From NCBI RefSeq assembly GCF_016908355.1, contig NZ_JAFBDT010000005.1:1-64000 (forward strand): a stretch of DNA of 64,000 nt, in the 5' to 3' direction. A program made the translations under genes and the position numbers. Under the pieces are notes generated by a model that was not told the DNA's origin, made no database searches, and worked only from the letters and a program-made list of their open reading frames with translations. Position 1 is the first letter of the stretch. The number at the start of each line of letters is the position of its first letter. The stretch comes from Fusibacter tunisiensis. Lineage in GTDB: Bacteria > Bacillota > Clostridia > Peptostreptococcales > Acidaminobacteraceae. Positions 8,815-16,851 of the stretch are shown here, piece after piece.

Positions 8815-9285
8815 TCAAGGGGTGAATGCTTCTCGAATTGTGTGTTGGGTATTATCTGGATTAATTCTTAATATCGAGGTAACACTTTGCCCCCCCTCTT
8901 CCATTGTCCCAATCGATTTGATTCTTACCCAAGTTTTAGAATCCACAACAACACTTTCAATCGTCACAACAGCTTCTCCTCTTTTTTCAGAATCAGTTAT
9001 AATATCGATTGTATCTGAAACGACTTTGGTATCATCATCAATAAACTGTTGAATATATAGGTCTGATCCAACAGTTTCCATAAGCGCTGCATATCCTAAA
9101 TCCAATCCTGCAAGTGCGACATAATATGTTTTTAATCGCTCTGCATGAATTCTAGTTTCTATAATATCTTGACGTGCAATATAAATCATCGACGAAGTAA
9201 ATATAATGAGTAACGTCATCAATATCAAGACCCAAGCTATCGCAGCGCCTTTCTCATTTTTTAGATACTTCTCAAATTTCATCAT
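8815..9285 (-). CDS. PilX-like type IV pilus minor protein
   Basis: About 156 residues. The N-terminus NEKGAAIAWVLILMTLLIIF is a non-canonical prepilin-type segment, with a single long hydrophobic helix. The conserved stretch AERLKTYYVALAGLDLGYAAL follows, as in PilX_N and related minor pilins (A-x-x-A-G-x-x-x-G/A). It is the first gene of the operon, so it is the gene directly downstream of the riboswitch. GGAGGAAG overlaps an upstream in-frame GTG at 9297 and points to ATG 9285 or 9282. It is a homologue of the protein encoded at 12215-12676. Confidence 0.75.
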   Translation of the reverse strand: MMKFEKYLKNEKGAAIAWVLILMTLLIIFTSSMIYIARQDIIETRIHAERLKTYYVALAGLDLGYAALMETVGSDLYIQQFIDDDTKVVSDTIDIITDSEKRGEAVVTIESVVVDSKTWVRIKSIGTMEEGGQSVTSILRINPDNTQHTIREAFTP

Positions 9286-9343
9286 ATCTTCCTCCACAGC
9301 ATCTATATACGTTTTTTTCTAAGAAAATCTATTCCTTCAATAC

Positions 9344-9376
9344 TAAAAAAGCTGCAGTCTAATTAAAACTGCAGCT
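9344..9376 (-). terminator. Riboswitch expression-platform terminator (first pilin operon)
   Basis: AGCTGCAGT/ACTGCAGCT forms a 9-bp stem with TTTTTT on the minus strand, immediately 3' of the c-di-GMP aptamer and before the first gene. It is the likely premature terminator under ligand control. Confidence 0.8.
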
Positions 9377-9450
9377 GAACCATCCTAGCATCTCTGCCTT
9401 AGACTTCTTGCTTTGCGTCCTGTCCTTTCGGATAGGTTGCCCTCGTTATC
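9376..9450 (-). ncRNA. Cyclic di-GMP-I (GEMM) riboswitch upstream of first pilin operon
   Basis: The minus-strand sequence contains the GEMM hallmarks in order: GGGCAACCTATCC, a GAAA tetraloop, GGACAGGACGCAAAGC, GTCTAAGG (tetraloop receptor side) and ATGCTAGGATGG. It binds c-di-GMP and acts through the terminator just downstream. The sign (ON or OFF) cannot be decided by eye. It sits about 90 bases before the pilin operon. Confidence 0.88.
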
Positions 9451-9456
9451 CCTTTA

Positions 9457-9485
9457 ATTATAATATATCAAGTGTTCAAAGTAAA
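9457..9485 (-). promoter_or_regulatory. Promoter of the first pilin operon
   Basis: On the minus strand TTTACT, a 17-base spacer and a perfect TATAAT lie directly upstream of the riboswitch aptamer. Confidence 0.7.
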
Positions 9486-9524
9486 CAAAAAAAGACACCC
9501 GTGAGGATGTCTTGATTGCTTTTT

Positions 9525-10649
9525 TCAGTTTTCTAAGGCTTCGATGACAAAAGGGCCTTCCAATATATCATTGTGCCAAATGGAAATAGACCCATAAAGT
9601 GGTGACTGAATTGCGCCTTTTACGAGGATGTTGTCAGAAATATCTGCTGTTTTATCAATCGCTTCACCATAGCTGAGTTTCAGGATACTTGTGTCCACTG
9701 AGTCTCGCTCTGCTGCCACAGGATCACCCAAACTTTCGGAAATGAAAATTTTACTCATGTCAACTGAAGGGCCAATTTCACCATCAAAATAAATGAGTAC
9801 CGCATCTTCATCAGGATGAAATTCAGCACGATCAATGGTGATTCTTGGGGCATCGATATAAATCAGTTCACTCAGTTCTTCCTTGCCAACCCGCCCTGCT
9901 AAGGAATACGGCGTGATGCTGTAGCGGATGTAGCGGTTTCCATAACGGTTAATGAGGTCCGTATCGGTTAAAGCCAGTTCAGTTTGAAGGGTTGAAAATT
10001 TCAGAATATTGTAATCGACTTTTACATTGGGAATGAAGTTCATGGTTTCAGCATCAGCAAGGGTTATGAGAGATCGGGCTTCATTCCACTCTTTAATAAT
10101 GTAATAGGCCCCTGTGTGGTCTGGCATTACCATCCCATAAGGCACTTCGTCTGATACATACCACCTGTAGACATTCATAAGAAAATGGGGTTTTGTAGCG
10201 TCTGTAACAGGTACTTCCCGAACCAGCATCCGTTTTGTGGCATCTAAAAGTTCGTAACGGTCTGGCTGACTTGCCAGCGTCACATCATTTTCCTGAACTT
10301 CAATATCGGGTGCATGTTCTAAAATTGGAATAATATGCATGAGTGTTTTCTTGGCAACATAAACGTAAACATCCCCACTGGCATCTGAATTTTCATGAAT
10401 CAAATGGCCAGTTACAGTTTTTCCAAATATGGTTTTTGTAACGGTTGGGGACACCGGGTCCTGGAGTTCTTTCTCTTTAATTTGATTTTCTATGGTCTGC
10501 TGATAGGCATAAAGAACGTCCATGAACTTGTCAGTATCCAGCAAATATTTATACCCTGACGTCATTGCCGGTAAAAATGCTGTTACAATCAAACTGAGCA
10601 AAACGAGGGCTATAACAATTTCAATTAGGGTAAATCCTTTGATTTTCAC
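9525..10649 (-). CDS. Type IV prepilin, second operon (large, no grafted lectin)
   Basis: 374 residues. The prepilin signal KIKGFTLIEIVIALVLLSL is at the very N-terminus. The body aligns in layout with the first 260 residues of the large prepilin at 4436-7351 (WYVS, GRVGKEE and IDAPRI stretches) and then has a short Ig-like C-terminal part. The start is GTG at 10649: AGGAGGTGGTGCT lies right before it and the residue pattern begins VKIKGFTLIE, whereas the longer reading to 10685 overlaps the upstream gene. It is the third gene of the second pilin operon, probably a minor or modular pilin. Confidence 0.83.
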   Translation of the reverse strand: MKIKGFTLIEIVIALVLLSLIVTAFLPAMTSGYKYLLDTDKFMDVLYAYQQTIENQIKEKELQDPVSPTVTKTIFGKTVTGHLIHENSDASGDVYVYVAKKTLMHIIPILEHAPDIEVQENDVTLASQPDRYELLDATKRMLVREVPVTDATKPHFLMNVYRWYVSDEVPYGMVMPDHTGAYYIIKEWNEARSLITLADAETMNFIPNVKVDYNILKFSTLQTELALTDTDLINRYGNRYIRYSITPYSLAGRVGKEELSELIYIDAPRITIDRAEFHPDEDAVLIYFDGEIGPSVDMSKIFISESLGDPVAAERDSVDTSILKLSYGEAIDKTADISDNILVKGAIQSPLYGSISIWHNDILEGPFVIEALEN

Positions 10650-10660
10650 AGCACCACCTC

Positions 10661-12187
10661 CTAGTTTGGTCCGCCAATGTGCCATAGGGCATCGCTAATT
10701 TCTTTTTGAATGGACCTAAAAATTTCTTCAAGTGCCTCCGAACTGCCTGCTGTGTAATAAGTGGTATCCCCTCTTGTTGCAAATGCAATATCTTCAAGGC
10801 TCCCATAGTCGGCCGTCACTGCACTAAAGCCAATAACATATGCCTGAACTGCCTCGTTTGTGCCCTCTTTGTACTGACGCACCATACTGCCAATAAGGTC
10901 CACATATTCTGTCCCATACGGGTCAAGACTAGCCCCGTCTCCAAAATAACGGCCTGTAGCATAGTAGGTGTTGTTACCACCTTCACTGTTCTGAATATTT
11001 CCATCTTGAATCACATAGTCCGTATAAATAGGGCCATCATATCTATAATAATAGGTCCGCCAAAACCAAAATCCTGTTACCCGGTCAAAGACATAGGTCT
11101 TTCCATCCCTTTCAATGGTTGTTCCTTGATCGGAACTAAAGGAGATTTCATGAGCTGTTACATTTTCATGAATGCTGGCAAAGGTGGTCACACCATCCAC
11201 AAGGATAATTAAGAAATTTTTATTGGTCTTATTTAAGTTCTCATCCAGTTCATTAAAGGTCTTAAGTCGATAATAAGCTCGCCGAATCCCATCGCCAGTA
11301 TTGGTCCCGCCGCCAGCACTTAACCCATCGATAATGGCGGTTAAGCCTGTGTTGGTAGAATTGTTTACCTGAGCTTTCATCATCTCATTGGACGCATTCC
11401 CGGTACTGTCAAATGGGTTAATGCTCACATAGATATTTGGATTTTTAGCCAGTTCATCAATTAGACGCTGAGCTTCTGATTTTAGTTTTTTAAGTCTGGA
11501 GTGGTCATCGGGGTCTGAACTGGAGTCATTGGCATAATTGTTTTCAAGTGTACGTCCCATACTGCCTGATTTATCCAGAACCATTGCAACCACAGCCTGC
11601 GCATTTGAAATTTCATCTAGGCGTTGGTCATTTCTGTAAGCCAGTACGTTGGCAGTCTCACCATAAGACCTGTCAATGACTTGAAGGGCATTGATCGATT
11701 CCAATTCTGTGTCAATGGTTCGTGTTTTCCCATTTTCATTAACTGTTAATATATATTCCAAAAGTTTGTCTTCGTTTAGGACGTCATTTTTAATAAATTC
11801 CAAGTCTAATGTGACACCCGGAATGCCTGAAAATATAGGCGTCGGTACATGGGCCCCTGTGGCTTCATTCCATTTATACTCTATAAGTTGACTTTTATTG
11901 CCGCTTAGCATGATGTAATTCCAGCCTTCTGTAAGCATCGTGTCATGGTCTCTGTGTAGAATAAATGCACCTGCTGAATTTCGGACTGAGGTGTTGATGT
12001 TTAGGGACATTATCCGCATGGCAGACTGAATGTCAAATTCTTCTGTTGTCATATTGTGGACTTTAAAGCCAAATGTGAAAAGGCCTGAACCCGCCGCAAA
12101 AATCAACCCCATTAATGCAATTACAACGATTAATTCTATAAGGGTTACACCCTTTTTATGAACTTTTTCCAAATTCTTCTTGTTCAT
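10661..12187 (-). CDS. Type IV prepilin with von Willebrand factor A domain, second operon
   Basis: 508 residues. The prepilin N-terminus HKKGVTLIELIVVIALMG has Gly-1 and Glu+5, with Val instead of Phe at +1. After a pilin-like region of about 190 residues comes a vWA domain starting AVVAMVLDKSGSMG with the MIDAS DxSxS intact, then GGGTNTGDG and ILVDGVT for the other metal-site loops. Insertions rich in Tyr/Trp around residues 350-430 may form a binding surface. It is paralogous to the protein at 7362-8798 and is likely a pilus-tip adhesin. AAGGATGG precedes the ATG. It follows the PilX-like gene by 27 bases. Confidence 0.87.
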   Translation of the reverse strand: MNKKNLEKVHKKGVTLIELIVVIALMGLIFAAGSGLFTFGFKVHNMTTEEFDIQSAMRIMSLNINTSVRNSAGAFILHRDHDTMLTEGWNYIMLSGNKSQLIEYKWNEATGAHVPTPIFSGIPGVTLDLEFIKNDVLNEDKLLEYILTVNENGKTRTIDTELESINALQVIDRSYGETANVLAYRNDQRLDEISNAQAVVAMVLDKSGSMGRTLENNYANDSSSDPDDHSRLKKLKSEAQRLIDELAKNPNIYVSINPFDSTGNASNEMMKAQVNNSTNTGLTAIIDGLSAGGGTNTGDGIRRAYYRLKTFNELDENLNKTNKNFLIILVDGVTTFASIHENVTAHEISFSSDQGTTIERDGKTYVFDRVTGFWFWRTYYYRYDGPIYTDYVIQDGNIQNSEGGNNTYYATGRYFGDGASLDPYGTEYVDLIGSMVRQYKEGTNEAVQAYVIGFSAVTADYGSLEDIAFATRGDTTYYTAGSSEALEEIFRSIQKEISDALWHIGGPN

Positions 12188-12214
12188 AAGATCACCATCC
12201 TTACCCTTGCCTGT

Positions 12215-12676
12215 CTACTCTAGCAATATAGCGTCTACAGGATTATCTGGATCAAAATACAGTGTTTGTTTTGCTGTCTGTCCATTTCGATTTAGAGTTG
12301 CAGTTGCTGTGAGTTTAATCCATCCGAGAAAGTTTGTATCGGTTGATTCTACTGCAACAAGTGTAATTTTACCATTCCCAAAATCTATGTCAGTTTCAGT
12401 TAAGCTTGGCTCTGGGTTGACTTCCCGAATGAGCTTGTCTATGTTTTCTCCATCATCTGCCAAGAGTGCTGACAGCCCCATTTCTATGCCTGAATAGGCT
12501 AGGTAATAGGCTTCTTGTTGGTCTTGAATGTGCTTGGTTTGTTTCAGATTGTTGTTGAAGACAAAGAGGACAGATGTGGCAAGTACAGAGACAACGATTA
12601 AAACAATTAAGATATAAATTAGTGTACTGCCACTTTCAGTTTTTATGATTTTGTATAATTTACGAAGCACTTCCAT
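12215..12676 (-). CDS. PilX-like type IV pilus minor protein, second operon
   Basis: About 153 residues. It has a basic start, then the hydrophobic helix GSTLIYILIVLIVVSVLATS and the motif EAYYLAYSGIEMGLSALLA typical of PilX-like minor pilins. It is the first gene after the second c-di-GMP riboswitch and the counterpart of the protein at 8815-9285. The start is uncertain. A GAGAGG site fits an ATG at 12676 poorly (2 bases) and a GTG at 12670 better (8 bases). Confidence 0.72.
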   Translation of the reverse strand: MEVLRKLYKIIKTESGSTLIYILIVLIVVSVLATSVLFVFNNNLKQTKHIQDQQEAYYLAYSGIEMGLSALLADDGENIDKLIREVNPEPSLTETDIDFGNGKITLVAVESTDTNFLGWIKLTATATLNRNGQTAKQTLYFDPDNPVDAILLE

Positions 12677-12695
12677 CACCTCTCTTCTTGAAAAT

Positions 12696-12729
12696 TAAAA
12701 AAGGCCGCAGTTTCTTATAAACTGCAGCC
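12696..12729 (-). terminator. Riboswitch expression-platform terminator (second pilin operon)
   Basis: GGCTGCAGTTT and AAACTGCGGCC pair (one G-U) and are followed by TTTTTT on the minus strand. The layout and the GCTGCAGT stem resemble the copy at 9344-9376. Confidence 0.8.
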
Positions 12730-12816
12730 GAACTGTCATGACGCGTAAAAATTATAAACGATATATGCGTTTTAGACTTCAAGCTTTGCGACCTACCCTT
12801 TCAGGCAGTATGCCAA
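12729..12816 (-). ncRNA. Cyclic di-GMP-I (GEMM) riboswitch upstream of second pilin operon
   Basis: On the minus strand: GGCATACTGCC, GAAA loop, GGGTAGGTCGCAAAGC, GTCTAAAACGC, an extended AT-rich P2 arm, and GCGTCATGAC. These are the conserved GEMM blocks, more diverged than the copy at 9376-9450. It precedes the second pilin operon and leads straight into a terminator. Confidence 0.8.
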
Positions 12817-12858
12817 AAATCTTATTATTGATAAATATACCCATATATTATACTTTTA

Positions 12859-12939
12859 CACATGCGATTGGGGACGGAGGCAAAACGGTCCTGGGGACAG
12901 GGCAAGGGTCCGTTTTGCCTCCGTCCCCAATCGCATGTG
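12859..12939. repeat. REP-like inverted repeat, hairpin subtype (left of SLH gene)
   Basis: Two perfect 30-base inverted arms (containing GGGGACGGAGGCAAAACGG and its complement) surround a 21-base loop that starts TCCTGGGGACAGG. The outer parts of the arms (CATGCGATT) extend beyond the core shared with other copies. The loop is identical to that at 14048-14108, on the other side of the SLH gene. In the 12680-13018 interval this repeat and the riboswitch are all that I see. Confidence 0.92.
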
Positions 12940-13018
12940 ATTTTAATTTAATTTGGGGTATAAATTTTAAGTAAAACAGATCTCAAACTAAAATCAATGG
13001 AACCTTATGGAGGCAATT

Positions 13019-14032
13019 ATGATTCGAAAAATTGGTATTGGGTTAATGATTTTAACGCTACTTTTTATCCCTGTTGGTTTTGCGGACAACGACACGAATG
13101 AGCGGGAACCCTTTAAAGGTTTTAAGGATGTCGAGGCCAGTCACTATGCGTATGAAGCCATTATGACCATGAAAGAACTGGGCATAATCAACGGCTATGA
13201 TGATGGCCGATTTAAACCAGATGGCGATGTCTCAAGGGCTGAATTTGCCAAAATGATGGTGATGGCCCTCCGCATAGATTTGCCAAGAGTCACCAAATCG
13301 AGTTTTGAAGATCTAAACGGAAATTCTTGGGCAACACGTTATGTTGAGGCAGCAAAACCCTATTTAACAGGTTATGTCACAAATTCAAAATATTATTTTA
13401 AACCAGATGCACCTGCTGTACGTGAAGACATGGCTGTTGCTCTGGTAAAAGCGCTAGACAAACCAATTGTATCGAGCACAATACTGGATAAATATGCGGA
13501 CCGATCTACTATCTCTGAGGCTCTCAAACCTTATGTGGCTACAGCGATTGGCAATGGGCTGATGCAAGGGAGCACCAATGACTCAAAATGGTATTTCAAA
13601 CCAATGGGCAAACTCACAAGAGCAGAGGCTGCTCAGCTCCTTATGAATGTGATTCAAGAAGAAAAAATCGTATTTGATGACCCCGTTGAAGAGAAAGTTG
13701 TTTTTGAAGATGAATTTGATGCCAGCAATCTAACCATTGTTGAAAAAGATGGAGGTCTTTATTTAGAGTGGGCACCTATAAGCCACTCTAAGTTCAAAGG
13801 GTACAAGGTTGTCGCTTCGACTTCTGACACAACGCCTAAATACCCCGAAAATGGATACTATAAGTATATTACCAATGCCAGTACAAATTCAGTTCTAATT
13901 AAAGCTGGCAACTCTTATAACGGTGGAGATGTTGGTACGTTTAAGTCTGATGAAACCTATTATTTTAGTATCACCGTTCTTTATGACGGCGAAACTGTAA
14001 CTGGGAACGTGGTAACTGTTGTGATGCCATAA
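13019..14032 (+). CDS. Secreted S-layer-homology (SLH) domain protein
   Basis: 337 residues. A Sec signal peptide (MIRKIGIGLMILTLLFIPVG, cleavage near FADN) is followed by three SLH repeats: FKDVEASHYAYEAI...GYDDGRFKPDGDVSRAEF (about 30-80), FEDLNGNSWATRYVE...YFKPDAPAVREDMA (about 95-145) and a third ending KPMGKLTRAEAAQLL (about 155-215). SLH domains bind pyruvylated secondary cell-wall polymer and anchor the protein to the surface. The C-terminal 115 residues look like a fibronectin-III/Ig-type domain. ATG 13019 is chosen because TATGGAGG sits just upstream. It stands alone between two identical-loop repeats. Confidence 0.88.
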   Translation: MIRKIGIGLMILTLLFIPVGFADNDTNEREPFKGFKDVEASHYAYEAIMTMKELGIINGYDDGRFKPDGDVSRAEFAKMMVMALRIDLPRVTKSSFEDLNGNSWATRYVEAAKPYLTGYVTNSKYYFKPDAPAVREDMAVALVKALDKPIVSSTILDKYADRSTISEALKPYVATAIGNGLMQGSTNDSKWYFKPMGKLTRAEAAQLLMNVIQEEKIVFDDPVEEKVVFEDEFDASNLTIVEKDGGLYLEWAPISHSKFKGYKVVASTSDTTPKYPENGYYKYITNASTNSVLIKAGNSYNGGDVGTFKSDETYYFSITVLYDGETVTGNVVTVVMP

Positions 14033-14047
14033 TTGCCAAGATGGCAA

Positions 14048-14108
14048 GGGGGACGGAGGAAAAACGGTCCTGGGGACAGGGCAAGGGTCCGTTTTTCCTC
14101 CGTCCCCC
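14048..14108. repeat. REP-like inverted repeat, hairpin subtype (right of SLH gene)
   Basis: Arms GGGGGACGGAGGAAAAACGG and complement enclose the same 21-base loop as 12859-12939. It begins 15 bases after the SLH gene stop. A small TTGCCA/TGGCAA hairpin sits between stop and repeat. Confidence 0.92.
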
Positions 14109-14129
14109 AAAAAAACCAATTGGAGAAGT

Positions 14130-14192
14130 CCACCATTTGTTGCAAGCTCTGTTCGTCGTGAACATGGACCTTGCAGGAATGGTGGTTTTTTT
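14130..14192 (+). terminator. Hairpin and T-run upstream of the his operon
   Basis: CCACCATT...TTGCAAG pairs with CTTGCAG...AATGGTGG, followed by TTTTTTT. It may be a terminator for the SLH transcript or part of a his leader. Confidence 0.55.
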
Positions 14193-14194
14193 AT

Positions 14195-14226
14195 AGCCGC
14201 AATCCTGTGATTGCAGCTATTTTTTT
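14195..14226 (+). terminator. Second terminator upstream of the his operon
   Basis: The AGCCGCAATC/GATTGCAGCT stem is followed by ATTTTTTT, 27 bases before the hisG remnant. Two successive terminators before a his operon suggest an attenuator. I found no T-box core motif or His-codon leader. Confidence 0.6.
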
Positions 14227-14252
14227 ATACAAAATTTAAATTGGAGGTTCTT

Positions 14253-14578
14253 ATGAAAATCACATTGATCAACAACGTACTCCCTGAAAACCTGTTCAAC
14301 ACAAAAAAGAACTATTAACCCGCCGGCTCGGTGCCCACATACAAATCCAATGTCATAACACGAGCGACACGGCCAGAGAATGGGTTGAAGTCGCCCCCTT
14401 ACTTGGTATGGCAGATTGCATCCTAGATATCATTGAGACAGGGACCACCCTAAAAGCCAACGGCCTAGAAGAATGGTATCCCCTGTATGCCGTTTCATCC
14501 CAGCTGATATGCAAAGAAAATAAGGCAGTTCTATTGCCCAAAGAACTGGAAAGGATTTTATATGACATTGCCTATTGA
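14253..14578 (+). pseudogene. hisG: hisG remnant (ATP phosphoribosyltransferase), internally deleted and frameshifted
   Basis: After TTGGAGG an ATG starts MKITLINNVLPENLFNTKK, then a stop. Shifting one frame at an A6 run gives KELLTRRLGAHIQ and on to EVAPLLGMADCILDIIETG and TTLKANGLEEW, the unmistakable C-terminal half of HisG. Only about 107 codons remain of the usual 200 or more. The PRPP-binding Asp-rich region survives (GMADCILDIIETGTT), but the N-terminal catalytic domain is mostly gone. The 3' end overlaps hisD, as in intact his operons. The gene cannot encode active HisG, the first step of histidine synthesis. Confidence 0.75.
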
Positions 14579-15473
14579 AGCAAAGGTGCGTGAAATCATA
14601 GACGCGGTTAAGCAAAATGGTGACCAAGCCCTCCTTACCTTTACTCAAAAATTTGATGGCCTAGATGTAAAGGACATCAAAGTTGGTCCAGAAACCCTTA
14701 AGAAAGCCTATGAGAACGCACCTCGAAATTTGATTGATGCTTTATTTCATGCAAAAGCAAACATCGAAGCCTTTCACAAATTGCAACTTGGCCAAGAGTC
14801 ACTCACATGGAAGACAGACGAAAAAACAATTCGATTGGAAACCGTCCCTTTAGACCGGGTGGCCATTTATGCACCAGGCGGAAGAGCCGCCTATCCTTCT
14901 AGCGTCTTAATGAATGCAATCCCTGCCCAAATTGCTGGGGTAAAGGAAATCGTTTTATTGACGCCACCAACACAGTCACCCGAAACAAATCCAGTTTATA
15001 TGGCGGCTTGGTTGCTTGGCATTACAGAAGTCTATAGTGTTGGCGGTGCACAAGCCGTTGCAGCGGCTGCCTATGGCACTGAAACCATTCGCCCCGTTGA
15101 CTTAATTTCAGGCCCTGGAAACGCTTATGTCACAGAGGCAAAGCGGCAAGTTTTCGGAGATGTTGCCATTGATATGCTGGCTGGCCCAACTGAACTCACA
15201 ATTATTGCAGATGATTCGGCCAATCCCAGCTTCATCGCAGCCGATTTACTGGCTCAAGCTGAGCACGATCCCGAAGCCAAACTTACACTTGTGGATTTGG
15301 GCATGGATTTGGATACACTGAAGGACACTCTCCAGCTCTATCTTAAAGAAAATCCAACCACACCAGCGAATCGTAGCATTCAATGCCTTGAAATCAAAAA
15401 TGCAAGGACCGTTCAAGACGCTACAGAACTGGTTAATAAAATTGCACCAGAGCAAAACTGTAATTCAAGTTAG
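14562..15473 (+). pseudogene. hisD: hisD, C-terminally truncated (histidinol dehydrogenase)
   Basis: 303 codons against about 430 in the family. It matches HisD from VREIIDAVKQNGDQALLTF through VAIYAPGGRAAYPSSVLMNA, VYSVGGAQAVAAAAYGTETI, DLISGPGNAYVTEAKR and LAGPTELTIIAD to LLAQAEHDPEAKLTLV (Zn ligands Gln and His present). It then breaks in the catalytic motif PEHLE: the sequence reads IAPEQNCNSS-stop, losing the active-site His and the C-terminal Asp/His zinc ligands. At that point the DNA continues directly into the second half of hisC, so one deletion removed the end of hisD and the start of hisC. The extreme N-terminus also looks short. The product is presumably inactive. Confidence 0.85.
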
Positions 15474-15903
15474 GACACTTTCTAAGGCTTTTGGGTTTGC
15501 AGGCCTACGCATTGGCTACGGCGTCTTTCCCAAGCATACGGTTAAGTCGATTCTGCCCTATCTTCCCCCTTACAGGATTGGGCACATAAACGTACAGCTC
15601 ACAGACCAGCTTTTTTCAGTTGATCAAATGCGGTGTCAGGTCACTCAGCTTTTATCTGAAAAGGCAAAGCTCAAAAGCGCACTCAAGCAAGTACCAACCC
15701 TAAAAGTCTTCGAGGGACAGGGCAATTTCTTATGGGTAAAAATGTTAACCCCGTCTCGGACGAAGGCATTGCTCGCCAAACAGAAAATCGCGATTCGTGA
15801 TTTTCCTTCACCCAATGAAGCCTTTTGTCGAATTAGCATAGGCACACATGCGGAAAACGTCCGCCTAATCGATTGTCTTATGGAGGTGGTCCATGGAAAT
15901 TAA
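15454..15903 (+). pseudogene. hisC: hisC C-terminal fragment (histidinol-phosphate aminotransferase)
   Basis: About 149 codons matching the second half of HisC: KTVIQVRTLSKAFGFAGLRIGYG contains the PLP lysine (SLSKAFG-type motif), and QGNFLWVKM and RDFPSPNEAFCRISIGT close the protein. The N-terminal 200 or so residues are missing through the deletion that fused it to hisD. The frame differs from that of hisD, so no fusion protein is made. The end overlaps the hisB start (ATG 15893), preserving the ancestral operon spacing. Confidence 0.85.
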
Positions 15904-16270
15904 ACGCAAAACAAATGAAACGGAAATACAGGTGTCAGAAGCCGCTATTAGGCAGATTAATACTGGCTTACCCATGTTTGATCACTTAATGGATCAGTTT
16001 GTTAAGGGGCTTGGTAGGCCGCTGGATATAAGGGTTAAGGGCGATTTGGAGATTGATGCCCATCATACGCTGGAGGATTTAGGATATGTGGTGGGACGGT
16101 ATGTCCGGCTTCACTATGAGGACAGACAGGTTACCCGTTACGGGGATTTGATTCAGCTTATGGATGAGGCTGTGTTCAAGGGTCTGGGCCGTTTGGTCAG
16201 GATTGCGCTTGCTTCTACAGGCGACCCTATGTCCACAAAAGGCCAAGTTGAATGGGAGGTGCTTAAGTGA
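15893..16270 (+). pseudogene. hisB: hisB with an in-frame internal deletion (imidazoleglycerol-phosphate dehydratase)
   Basis: 125 codons against about 195 normally. The N-terminal half is recognisable (RKTNETEIQV, NTGLPMFDHLM, GDLEIDAHHTLEDLGYVVG, RYGDLIQLMDEA). The frame then jumps straight to VFKGLGRLVRIAL and STKG, which belong to the C-terminal half. The missing piece of about 65 residues lies between the two conserved Glu-Ala pairs of MDEA and HHxxEAVFK, so recombination between short GAGGCT-like repeats is a likely cause. The second HH manganese motif is lost, so the enzyme should be inactive. The frame remains open and overlaps hisH. Confidence 0.85.
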
Positions 16271-16851
16271 TTGCAATTGTGAACTATGGTGTTGGTAACA
16301 TTATGAGTTTGAAAAACTTTTTAGAGCGTTTTGATAATTTTGTTTCCGTTACAGATGCACCTGAAACGATTTTAATGGCAGATTTAGTTGTTCTGCCTGG
16401 CGTTGGTCATTTTGGCCCTGCTATGCGTCAGCTTAATCGGTCTGGCTTGGCGGAAGCCCTTGGAAAGCGACACGATGCGGGTGGACCTATTTTGGGCATT
16501 TGCCTCGGCATGCAGCTTATGTTCGAATCCAGTTTAGAAGATCCTGATGCCTTAGGATTTGGTTGGTTTTCGGGGCATGTGGACTTATTCTCATCTGAAT
16601 TAATTACCCCCCATATGGGGTGGAATTCTGTTCTGTGGGATGGGGTTCTGGCGGATTATTATTTTGTTCACAGTTACAAGGTGTCTATGGACTTAGACGA
16701 GAATGCTGAAATTGGCTACGCGTCTTATGGGGAAAAATTTCCTGCCATTATACGCCATAAAAATATCTGCGGGGTTCAATTTCACCCTGAGATTAGCTCA
16801 AATGTAGGGATTACATTTATGAAAAATCTAATGGAGGCATGGCAATTATGA
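16267..16851 (+). CDS. hisH: Imidazole glycerol phosphate synthase, glutaminase subunit
   Basis: 194 residues, near the family length. The class I glutamine amidotransferase triad is complete: Cys in GICLGMQLMFE, and His and Glu in GVQFHPEIS. VVLPGVGHFGPAM and PHMGWNSV are also conserved. HisH releases ammonia from glutamine for HisF, making IGP and AICAR in the cytoplasm. Its GTG start overlaps the hisB stop (4 bases). It is intact although the upstream his genes are broken, so it may still be expressed from the same transcript. Confidence 0.92.
   Translation: MIAIVNYGVGNIMSLKNFLERFDNFVSVTDAPETILMADLVVLPGVGHFGPAMRQLNRSGLAEALGKRHDAGGPILGICLGMQLMFESSLEDPDALGFGWFSGHVDLFSSELITPHMGWNSVLWDGVLADYYFVHSYKVSMDLDENAEIGYASYGEKFPAIIRHKNICGVQFHPEISSNVGITFMKNLMEAWQL

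Noticed and set aside
12738-12974. Open frame of 78 codons on the plus strand
   Set aside because: It is the complement of the second c-di-GMP riboswitch plus a REP-like repeat and has no ribosome site.
13895-14165. Two overlapping minus-strand open frames
   Set aside because: They read through the REP-like repeat and the opposite strand of the SLH gene; codon use and start sites do not support them.
14130-14252. T-box leader for the his operon
   Set aside because: Two terminators are present, but the conserved T-box core (AGGGTGGNACCGCG-like) and a specifier loop could not be found.
15388-15453. Start of the hisC frame at 15388
   Set aside because: These codons are hisD sequence in another frame; HisC similarity begins only after the deletion joint.
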